A stretch of DNA of 64,000 nt. Source: Entophlyctis helioformis (lineage: Eukaryota > Chytridiomycota > Chytridiomycetes > Chytridiales > Chytriomycetaceae). Location: assembly GCA_025526915.1 (NCBI GenBank), contig JAHLKH010000016.1:151122-215121 (forward strand), read 5' to 3'. Positions 45,348 to 53,978 of the stretch are shown in pieces (the first letter of the stretch is position 1; each line of letters begins with the position of its first letter). The position numbers and the translations under genes were made by a program. The notes beneath the pieces were generated by a model that was not told the DNA's origin, did not search any database, and saw only the letters and a list, made by a program, of their open reading frames with translations.

Positions 45348-46631
45348 TCACTTGCTTGATGCTTCCAGTTTCTGGATGGTCGCTCGGAGTCTCTTGACCG
45401 TGACCATGGTGGCATCTCCTCGGTTTGCTCGGACAAGCAGCGCCTGTGCCTGGTCCAGTGTGAGGCTGCCAAGCAGGAGAGTGGCTATTTCAGTAATCGT
45501 GGCGCGGTTGAGTGCCTCGAGCTCAACCGCGTATCCGCACTCCATCAAGTACTGCAGCAACTTGGCACTGCCTATGCGGACAGCAGACTCAATGGCGTTG
45601 CTTGATGCTCGAGCGCCTTTGGAGTGCATGTACTTGATGACGTCCAAGTGTCCACAGCTGATGGCGGCATCCAGTGCGGCGGTTGTGCATCCTTCCGTCC
45701 TGTTCTCGTGGAGCCACTTGACGACATGAAGATGACCGTTTTCAGCCGCCCAGTCCATCGCCCAGTATGTGCATCTCGTCACGCCCCTCTCAAACAAGTA
45801 CTGCATAACATCGAGGTGTCCATTGCTCGCTGCTTGATTAACTGCATCGTCCCAGTACTCGCTTGTCGGATCTTGCCTGGCCATCCAGTCTTGGAGCGTC
45901 TTGTACTCGTCGTCGAGATGCTTGAGCAGATCGAGACATCCAAAGCGGATGGCCAAGCGAGCGAGTGCGATCGGATACGTAAAGTCGATCAGATCGAGCC
46001 AGCCGTGTCGCATGGGAATGAGAAGCAACCGGCGGCTGTCAAAGGGAGTGACAACGAACGATAGGTCGTAGTTGTTGTTCTGGTCATCGAATCTCGCACA
46101 GGAGGGCTCGGTGAAACGAGGAAAGCGCTTGCAGAGACGGTCGTACATGGAGCGAGAGTGTGCGAGGAGCAGGCCGTTGTCAGCAGACAGCAGAATGTCA
46201 GGCAGCAGCGCCAGATCGCCCTGCCAGTCCATCTTGAACGCATCGGTCCACAGCTCCAACTTGGTGGCTTGGCTGAGTGTGGCCTTGTCGCCGAGCAGTC
46301 CGCACAGGAAGCGAGTGAGTGGACTGGCGTGCTTGAGGATCATGGCGTGGATCTCGGCGGGCTTGCCGTCCCAGTGGCTGCGTCCGTACGCAAGGTCGCC
46401 AGTGGCTGGCGGCACAACATAGCGAGGCACACCTGGTTGTCCTGGCTCGACGGCTTGGCTGCCACTCGCTCCGACGACCTGCTCGAGCACAGCCCGCACA
46501 ATGTCGGTGCGGCCAAGGGCAACCAGCTGCTCGACTGTGCTCAGCAGCTGTCTCTGCAGACGGCGCACATGCTCGTCGCTGGCTGCTGCTGCTGCTGCGT
46601 TGTCTGCTGTCTGTCGCTGCGTCGTCGTCAT
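45348..46631 (-). CDS. Ankyrin-repeat protein (copy 2, shortened)
   Basis: An intronless 427-aa paralogue of the protein at 9428-10900. The N-terminal domain is nearly identical (YGRSHWDGKPAEIHAM kept). About 65 residues, equal to two ankyrin units, are missing between ENGHLHVVKWLHENRTEGC and TTAALDAAISCGHLDVIKY. The Gln/Ala linker before GVPRYVVPP is also shorter. Substitutions cluster in ankyrin loops (for example YWDDAVNQAASNGHLDVMQY against YWHRAVDIAASNGHLDVVQY), where partner binding usually varies. The upstream in-frame extension seen in copy 1 is broken here, which supports the ATG at 46631. Confidence 0.85.
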   Translation of the reverse strand: MTTTQRQTADNAAAAAASDEHVRRLQRQLLSTVEQLVALGRTDIVRAVLEQVVGASGSQAVEPGQPGVPRYVVPPATGDLAYGRSHWDGKPAEIHAMILKHASPLTRFLCGLLGDKATLSQATKLELWTDAFKMDWQGDLALLPDILLSADNGLLLAHSRSMYDRLCKRFPRFTEPSCARFDDQNNNYDLSFVVTPFDSRRLLLIPMRHGWLDLIDFTYPIALARLAIRFGCLDLLKHLDDEYKTLQDWMARQDPTSEYWDDAVNQAASNGHLDVMQYLFERGVTRCTYWAMDWAAENGHLHVVKWLHENRTEGCTTAALDAAISCGHLDVIKYMHSKGARASSNAIESAVRIGSAKLLQYLMECGYAVELEALNRATITEIATLLLGSLTLDQAQALLVRANRGDATMVTVKRLRATIQKLEASSK

Positions 46632-47988
46632 CGTCACAGCCGCTTGCTCGCTTTGTGGCTGTGAGGACAAGATCCACTCGACGCGATCGTCCAACAAGTG
46701 CCATTGCAACAGATGAGGATGTGGGACGTCCACCGACACGGCATGCCATGGTGCACAGTGTGGCTGGCATGGTGAACTTGGAATGCAGGATGGTCCTCTG
46801 CAGGACATGGGGCGACGCACACAATGCGGAACCTCGAGGCTGATGGGTTCAGCGGACTTGCTGCAAGCGTCGCTTGTTGTGATCCAGCTTGAACTCTGAG
46901 CACACAAACTGCCTGCTGTAGGGCAGTGGTCCTACGAGATTGCTGCCAATGAGCCCATGTTATGGCTGGTATGGCTTAACATACGAACACTTGGAATGAT
47001 GCCCTCTTATGGTGGTTCCGTATTCAGCCACTGCTTGCATCTGGAAGGTGGCAATCAGATGCGCCAGTGAGCCAGAGGTCTGAGATATGCGTGCATTCAT
47101 TGAGCCTTGTCAATGTGCATCCAGATAAGAGAGAGGTAGCAAGTCCAAACCAAACGATCCAAAGTGAGTGCATTGCTTGCGATGCAACAGGCAGCACGTC
47201 AACATGCTGTCCTGTTGTTCAAAAACACAAAGCAATGGCAGCCACTTGGACCGAGAGGGACATTCAGATAGAAACAAACAAACGAGAGAGCCTGGTGGTG
47301 CAGTCAACGGCATGCACTGTGTCAGTGGCTTGGTGTTGCTGGCATGCTGTGCTGATGGGATGTCGACTTACCAGCGCGAAAAACACAAACAAACACAGGG
47401 CGGCTGGGGTGATGGGGATGATGATCGGACTGATCCTTGCTGCAGCACTTGCCATGCTATGTCATGAGGATCCAACGACGAGCAGCAGCATGATCAGGGA
47501 GAAACAAACAGCGGGCAATCAGATGATGGTGAGTGTTGAGCGAGGTTGTCGAGGTCGCTGGGGGGTCGAATGACCCCAGTGGTCTTGGTCTGGGAAGCTT
47601 GATCTGCGTCCCGAAGCAATGTGCGGACGGTACTGCTTGTTGCTGGGTCGATGCAAAAGACGAGTCTCTTGCCAAGGAGTGCGCGGCGATGAGCGCGTGC
47701 CTTGAACAGCAACAATCGGACAGTACCCAATGCGACAACGATGAGCGAGAATGTGTGGTGGAGAGAGGTGTGTGAGGGAAGGAGGCGACCGTGACGACCG
47801 TGGAGACCCGAGAGAGCGATCTTTGGTCGGTGAGGCAGGACGCAGGGAGAGGCGGCGAATGGACAAGTGGAGTATGAGCAGGCAGAGAGGGATGTACGGT
47901 GATGAAGGAACGTCGGTGAGAGGATGACATGACGAGACAAGCTGCCAGCAGCTGTCACAGTCGGTCATCGCTGGTAAACGTGCCCAGG
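46632..47988. other. Interval between two genes of the right arm
   Basis: Counterpart of 8070-9427. Apart from the short signal-peptide-like ORF at 47412-47573 and the Cys-rich ORF at 47533-47775 (+), I see nothing convincing. Confidence 0.4.
47412..47573 (+). CDS. Possible small secreted or membrane peptide (copy 2)
   Basis: 53 codons starting MGMMIGLILAAALAMLCHED, the counterpart of 8485-8646. Its five differences from copy 1 all keep hydrophobicity. It carries the same uncertainty about whether it continues into the Cys-rich ORF at 47533-47775 (QCADGTACCWVDAK). Confidence 0.25.
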   Translation: MGMMIGLILAAALAMLCHEDPTTSSSMIREKQTAGNQMMVSVERGCRGRWGVE

Positions 47989-49812
47989 CTAATGCTGGCT
48001 AGGGTTCAACAGAAGATCCTGCCGGTGGTTCGCGCTGTTGAACGACACGAACGGCGCGACAGGTTCCCCAAGGTGGTTGATACGGATCAGCTTCGCGAGC
48101 TTGGCCATCCGGTGACGCTCACGCGAAACACGTGGCTGCTGGCTGGAGTTCCGAGCGGCTTGCAGTGGTGCGACAATGGTTACTGCAGGAGTCGCGGCAG
48201 CAGCATTCTCAGAAATGGTCAAAGCAGCAGTCGAAGCCGCAAGGGCAATCACAGGATCAATCACTGCAGGCGTGTCTTCGGCCATTGGGAGTAGATCAGG
48301 AGGGTTGGAGAGCAAATCCGGGAGGTTCGTGGCGATATTGGCGAACTCGAACGGCGTGGTAGGTGCCTGACGGTGGATGGTTTGGATGCGCTTTACGAGC
48401 CTGTCCACCAAGTTACGGATACGCGAAGCATGTGACTGCGGCTTGTACATCCGAGCGGCTTGCAGTGGTGCATCGACGGTTACTGCAGGGGTCGCGGCAG
48501 AAGCAGGAGCAATCGCAGCAGCAGCCACGGCAGGCGTGTCTTCAGCTGTTGAAAGTACATCAGGAGGTGTGACGTATCGAGCGACGATCCACTTGGAGCT
48601 GTCAACAGGCGCGATCGGCTCAGGTAGAAGGACGTCGAGAGGAATCAGGATCGACATGGCCGCAGTGACGGCCTGCCATAAGTCACGCTCGGCAGAGGAC
48701 CGAGGGAAGAGCTGGCGAGGGTGAACAAGGGGGAGCTCGACCGGCAGGATGCGCTTGGGTTTGGTCGGTGAACTGATCGGGTCGCAAGCGGGGAACAGAG
48801 CCGAGATGGCCGACAAAATGAACTTGTCTGGAGCGACGTAACGAATCAACGCCCACTTGGAGCTGTCGACTGGTCGAGGCGGAGGCGGAGAAGGGCCAGA
48901 GTCTCGGGCGAGCCCGCGGGCCGCAGCATTGGCCGCTGCGCTTGACTCTTTGCGAAACGCCTCGTCGTCAATGTCGCGCAGCAGGATGGCGAGGGACGCA
49001 AGGGCGTCATCAAGGCACGCCAGGCAATGACAGCCATCAAACGTCAGGCACTCGCAGTGGGCGGTGGCTGCAGCGTGAGGCGTGGGTCTGATGCTGCGAG
49101 TGGAGTGACCCGAGGAAGCTCCTTCGGGACACTCACTGGCGCACAGGCCACACGCAGCACGACAGCCACCGCTCACGACCACGAAGACTCCATGAACGAT
49201 GAGGAGAACCTCGTCCATGATGAGCATGGTCAGGAGGTGGAGCAGGAAGGGACGGGCATTGTCCTGCAGCAAGACGGGAGGGTGCAGGCGGAGGTGTCAG
49301 CCAAGAGCAGCTTGCATGAACACGCGAACAAGGACGCGCAGGGCTGGACGCGCTCACGAAACTCCGACAGGCGTGCTCTCAAACTCCGACGGGCGTGCAA
49401 GCCACACTCCGAGCCACCCTGTCCGCCGCCACGCCTCCCCCGTGAGCCACACCGGCGTGCTCGGAAAGGGCGGCAGGCAGCAGGCAGCAGGCAGGCAGCA
49501 GGCAAGCCCAACGAAGCATGCACACACATGCAGGCGGCTGCAACCGCAACTGACCGAAAGAAGGGGGAGGACGGCGAAGAAGGCATTGACGATAGCAGGC
49601 ACAAGCGAGCCGACGAGGACGGTAAAGCGGACAACCGCGTTCGTGGTGCTCAGCAAGACACCCTTGATGTCCTGGAACAACGGCGGGGGGACGGCGCCGA
49701 CAGCTCCGGTCTCGCACACAGCGTAACTGCCGGACGAGTGCGAAAGCGTGTGGGCGGTCACCACCGTGGCCTTGAGGACCAGACGCGTGAGGAGGGAGAC
49801 GACACCGGCCAT
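47989..49812 (-). CDS. Unrecognised two-exon protein with hydrophobic N-terminus and internal repeats (copy 2)
   Basis: Exons 49812-49555 and 49263-47989 give 510 aa, one residue longer than copy 1 (6146-8069). The donor is GTCAGT rather than GTGAGT, and the intron is about 100 nt shorter. The hydrophobic start, the Cys-rich stretch, the twin PVDSSKW motifs and the twin APLQA units are all conserved. The C-terminal repeat differs locally: HLGEPVAPF replaces the HRQAPTTPF of copy 1. No family is recognised. Confidence 0.65.
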
Positions 49813-50390
49813 TGCTTGGATGGAGGGTGCTGACACTGCTTTGTGCGTTGGTGTGTGCGTTGGTGTGTGCGTTGGTGTGTGCGTGCTCTTGCTTCAGATT
49901 GGCTGCTTCTGTGTTCAAGAGGGTGTCGGGGACGAGGGAAAGACGGCCGAGCGGAGATCTGGCGCGTCTGTGTGCTCCCTGCAACACACGCGCTCCGCGT
50001 CCGTGCGCGACTCGTGCGTGTTCCCCAGCACACCGCCTGACCGTTCTCGGTGGCTCCGCTCGCAGCACACAAGGCCAGCCACAAGCACAATCAGCGGCAT
50101 CCCTCTGTGTCTGCCCGCAAGAACAAGCCGCTCGCAGCGCAGTGCATGCTCGGCATGCAGACGCCGTCGAGCGACTCAAGGCTGCAGTTGCCACGGGAAG
50201 CGGCATCCCAATCCGCGCCACAACGAGCCTGCGCGATGGCTGGTTGGGTATGTCATTCTGACCGTTGGGTTAACGCAGCCTGATACACACAAACAAAGGC
50301 ACATCATTGAGCAACTTTGACTACACAACCAAATCGTCCATTGTCCCTGTAATATTCATGTTAGCATTGTCCCAAAACTTGGCCAAGTGG
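49813..50390. other. Upstream region of copy 2 protein, to tRNA-Gln
   Basis: No gene is seen. A short GTTGGTGTGTGC repeat lies at 49853-49890, about 40-80 nt upstream of the start codon, with one more unit than in the left arm. The duplication ends near 50245 and unique sequence follows. Confidence 0.5.
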
Positions 50391-50463
50391 GGTTCCATAG
50401 TGTAGGTGGTCATCACATAGGATTCTGATTCCTGAGACCCGAGTTCGAATCTCGGTGGGACCT
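50391..50463 (+). tRNA. tRNA-Gln (CTG)
   Basis: A 73-nt cloverleaf. The acceptor stem is GGTTCCA with TGGGACC (one T-G pair). The D-arm is GTGT...ATCAC. The anticodon stem is TAGGA/TCCTG with loop TTCTGAT, anticodon CTG. The T stem is CCGAG/CTCGG with loop TTCGAAT, and the discriminator is T. It closely follows known eukaryotic tRNA-Gln. A TTTTT run follows at once (TGCTTTTTGC), a typical pol III terminator. It lies 60 bp beyond the 3' end of the convergent PTPS gene. Confidence 0.88.
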
Positions 50464-50513
50464 TGCTTTTTGCTCGTCGCACATGTGTAAGCGCTGAAGG
50501 TGGCATTTATCGT

Positions 50514-50519
50514 TTTATT
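50514..50519 (-). terminator. AATAAA poly(A) signal of PTPS
   Basis: AATAAA on the minus strand starting 5 nt after the PTPS stop codon, squeezed against the tRNA-Gln gene. Confidence 0.45.
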
Positions 50520-50523
50520 TTGT

Positions 50524-51378
50524 TCAGTTTCCACGGTATGTGATAGTATTGTTGTCAGTCTCGTGTAGCCGCACTTCGTAGAGCGCATAGTTATCCGATT
50601 TTGGCAGGTATGCCTGCATCTGTTCCCAGATAAAGACGGCGATGACTTCGGCAGTGCTGGCGATCAGGCGTTGGAGCAAGATTAGGTTGAGGGTTAGACA
50701 GACAGACAGACAGACAGGCAGACAGACGTCAGTCGGATGCGCTGGCCGAGATCAGCGTACCTGACTTTGCCCTGAAAGTACGGCACGTCCAGATCCTGTG
50801 GTTGCGCGGGTGAGTCTACGCCGGCACATGTGCTGCGTCGAGAGTTGAGGGGCTTACTAGATTCCGGTGGTCCATGACGTCCATGATGCCTCGCTGCATG
50901 CAGTCCTTGAGGACAGTGAGATTCAAGACCATGCCAGTGACGGGATCAATCTGTGGGTGCCAGCAAAGTGCCAGTCAGCCAGCCAGAGTCGGTCAGCCTG
51001 TCGGTCAACCAGCCAACCAGCCAGCCAGCCAGCCAGCCAGCCTGTTTGCGCAACAGCCCGCTGGCGCAGGCCGGCGGCGCAGGAAGCGCAGATGCGGATG
51101 AATGTACCTCGCCCCGAACAGTGACTTGGACTTGAGCGACACAAGCAGCCGCCAAACGGCCGCCAGGCGGGAGGGAAGAGCAGCGTGAGCGTTGCTGGAG
51201 GTGTGGCCGAGTTCGCAGCAGTCCGGCCAGCCAACGCACCTCTGTAGTTGTGGCCGTGGCCGTTTGGGTTGTTGCACTTGCCAAAGACGGCCCTGTTCTC
51301 CTCGGCAGACAGCGCCGGCGAGTGCATCCGATGCGCCGCAGAGAACGACACTGTCCTGGTGATGTCCACGCACGGCAT
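50524..51378 (-). CDS. PTPS: 6-pyruvoyl-tetrahydropterin synthase
   Basis: Converts 7,8-dihydroneopterin triphosphate to 6-pyruvoyl-tetrahydropterin in biopterin synthesis. Five exons are read: 51378-51240, 51130-51108, 50950-50858, 50795-50761 and 50656-50524. They sum exactly to 140 aa, the family length. The zinc ligands are His16 ([10 protein letters not shown]) and His41/His43 (NGHGHNY), and the catalytic Cys35 is in [14 protein letters not shown]. Further matches are [42 protein letters not shown] and [13 protein letters not shown]. The 23-nt second exon (VQVTVRGE) and 35-nt fourth exon are unusually small but keep the frame. Intron 4 contains a CAGA tract. A complete biopterin pathway is not shown by this window. 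Confidence 0.94.
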
Positions 51379-51790
51379 CTGGTGTGGTTGATGAATCGTG
51401 GGTCAAGATCTGGGCTGCGGATCGTGCCAGCCAACCGCTGTCGAAGCCAGGCAAACGAGGCGGCCCTTTGACAAACGAGGCGCCGGAACAGCCTGGGATG
51501 TGCCAACGGGCAGCCCTGGCCGACACACGCCTTCACACGCCGACACGCTCAGAATGCGAAACACTTGTGTGGCGCACCTGCACAAACTTTCTGTTTCAGA
51601 GTGCGGCCACGCGCGGTCTGTTTCACGTTGCGGCGACTATAAGTTGCCCGGCTCTCGCGCGTCTCGCCCTCTCTCCACCCCATACACTCCCATACACGGC
51701 TCCTTCGCCTCCCCTCAAACTCGCGCCTGTCTCGCCCACCTCTCGCCCACCTCTCGCCCCTCTCCCCCACTCTCTCTCTCTCTCGCTCCA

Positions 51791-53685
51791 ATGTCTGCCA
51801 TTGCCAACACCACCGCCCCTGCCGCTGCCATCGTCGAGGAGGCCAAGCCCGCCACCAAGTCGCTGCTCTTCTCCTTTGGCCGCAAGCCGACCGCTGCCGC
51901 CCCTGCGTCGCCCGTCGATGTCTCTGCCGAGACCGTGGCCGAGCCCGAGACCCCTGCCGAGACCCCTGCGTCGCCCGAGCTGACCCCCAAGCGTGAGCGC
52001 CGCCGCACCTTTGACTTCTTCCTCAAGAAGAAGGCCGCCAAGGCCGAGACGGCCGAGACGACCGAGACGACCAAGACCGCCGAGACCGCCGAGACCGCCG
52101 AGACCGTTGCCGATGCGCCTGCCGAGGAGGCTGCTGCCCCCTCCGAGCCCACCGAGGAGGCTGTGCCTGCCAAGGAGGCCCCCAAGCGCGAGCGTCGCCG
52201 CACGTTTGACTTTTTCCTCAAGAAGAAGGTGCGTGGCTGCCTGCCTGCCTCCCTGCCTGCCTCCCTGCCTGCCTCCCTGCCTGCCTCCCTGCTTGCCCTC
52301 CTATCTGCGTGCCTGCCTGCCACATCCCAACCCCGGCTGCCTATGCATCCACATCCCCTCCTGTCTCTCGCCGCTGTCTCTCGCCGACCCGTTGCTGACA
52401 TCACTCCGTGCCGTGTCCGATTTCCGTGTGGCGCTTGTTTCGGACGTGTTTCATCTCGCGTCGCTTGAACCGTGTTCAGTCGGCTGCCCCCGCTGCTGCC
52501 GAGCCCGAGACTGCCGAAGCTGCCGCGCCTGCTGAGGAGGCTGCCCCCGTCGAGGCCGAACCTGCCGCACCCGTCGAGGAGGTCGTTGCTGCCGTCGAGG
52601 CTGTTGCTGAGGCCGTTGCCGAGGAGATTGCTGCTCCCGCTGAGGAGACCGCTGCCCCCGCTGAGGAGGCTGCTGCCCCTGCTGAGGAGACCCCCGCGCC
52701 TGCTGCCGCCGAGGAGGCCAAGCCCGTCAAGAACTTCTTCTCGTTCTTCACTCCCTCCAAGAAGACCAAGGCCGCCGCTCCCGCTCCTGCCGTTGAGGCT
52801 GAGGCTGAGCCTGCCGCCCCTATCGAGGAGGCTGTTGCTGCCGTCGAGGCTGCTGTTGAGGCCGTTGCCGAGGAGATTGCTGCTCCCGCTGAGGAGACCG
52901 CTGCCCCCGCTGAGGAGGCTGCTGCCCCTGCTGAGGAGACCCCCGCGCCTGCTGCCGCCGAGGAGGCCAAGCCCGTCAAGAACTTCTTCTCGTTCTTCAC
53001 TCCCTCCAAGAAGACCAAGGCCGCCGCTCCCGCTCCTGCCGTTGAGGCTGAGGCTGAGCCTGCCCCCGTCGAGGAGGCTGTTGCTGCCGTCGAGGCCGTT
53101 GCCGAGGAGACCGCCGCACCCGTCGAGGAGGCTGTTGAGGCCGCTGTCGAGGCTGTCGCCGAGGCTATCGAGGTTTCTGCACCGATCGAGGCTGCTGCTC
53201 CTGCTGAGGAGGCCGCTCCTGCTGAGGAGGCTGCCCCTGCTGAGGAGGCTGCCCCTGCTGAGGAGTCTGCCCCTGCTGAGGAGGCTGCCCCTGCTGTCGC
53301 CGAGCAGCCGATCAAGAAGCTTGGCCGCTCCTTCTCGCTGAAGAAGCTCTTCAAGGGCAAGAAGACCGATGAGGCTGCCGCTGCTTCGCCTGTTGCCGAG
53401 GAGACCGAGACGATCGCCGCATCCGTCGAGGCTGTTGCCGAGGTTGCTGCCGAGGTTGTCGCGGAGATCGCCGCCCCTGCTGCCGAGGTCGAGGAGGCTG
53501 CACCGATCGCTGAGGAGGCTGCACCCGTCGAGGCTGCTGCCGCGACCGAGGAGTCCGCCGAGGAGTCTGCACCTGCCGCCGAGGAGGAGCCCAAGAAGCT
53601 TGGCCGTTCGTTCTCGCTCAAGAAGCTGTTCAAGAGCAAGAAGGCCGAGGAGCCCAAGGCTGCCGAGGCCAAGGCTGACGAGTAA
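51791..53685 (+). CDS. MARCKS-like Ala/Glu/Pro-rich protein with seven basic-aromatic motifs
   Basis: Exons 51791-52228 and 52480-53685 give 547 aa. The chain is almost entirely Ala, Glu, Pro and Val (AAPAEEAAPVEA type) and should be disordered and very acidic. Seven short basic, Phe/Ser-rich motifs interrupt it: LLFSFGRK, RRRTFDFFLKKK twice, KNFFSFFTPSKKTK twice, and LGRSFSLKKLFK twice near the end. This composition resembles animal MARCKS, whose phosphorylatable basic-Phe effector segment binds acidic lipids and calmodulin. There is no N-terminal Gly for myristoylation (it starts MSAIAN), and homology is not claimed. A 249-nt unit is tandemly repeated in exon 2. The leader is strongly pyrimidine-rich (CT runs before the ATG), as in highly expressed fungal genes. 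Membrane or actin association is inference. Confidence 0.75.
52238..52290 (+). repeat. (CTGCCTCC)n array in the MARCKS-like gene intron
   Basis: An irregular octamer array beginning about 9 nt after the 5' splice site at 52229. Confidence 0.9.
52561..53100 (+). repeat. 249-nt in-frame tandem repeat in coding sequence
   Basis: Units start at 52561, 52810 and 53059 (the third is partial), with a period of exactly 249 nt (83 codons). Units 1 and 2 are nearly identical in nucleotides, including third codon positions, which indicates recent duplication or homogenisation. Confidence 0.93.
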
Positions 53686-53978
53686 CGGCCTGGCTCATCT
53701 TCTTCTTACCCTTCTTATTTCTCTGTCCAAATTCTTTACTTTTACGTTACGTTTCAATGAAATGTTGTTATTCAAGCAGACCAGCGTGTCGATGAGGCCA
53801 GATTGGCGGCTGTGCAACACTGGAACCCCGTTGTGTCGTGCTCGACCGCCGTCTGCCATGCTTGCCAGTGGACCGTCACTCTTGCCAGACAGCATCTCGA
53901 GTCGCAGATCGACCAGAGCGGCGTGATTGCCGACCGTGTTTGCCGCGCATTCAACAACCAGCACAAACTCGCTTGGCG

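Larger units (their letters stand above)
45275..50245. repeat. Right arm of ~5.2 kb inverted segmental duplication
   Basis: Reverse complement of 5722-10985, with gene order conserved in the opposite orientation. It is slightly shorter than the left arm because two ankyrin units and part of an intronic repeat are missing. The inner edge lies in reverse-transcriptase sequence. The outer edge is near 50245 (CGCGATGGCTGG). Confidence 0.9.

Noticed and set aside
52476..53672. 398-codon minus-strand ORF opposite the MARCKS-like gene
   Set aside because: Ala/Ser-rich translation is the expected antisense of the Ala/Glu repeats.
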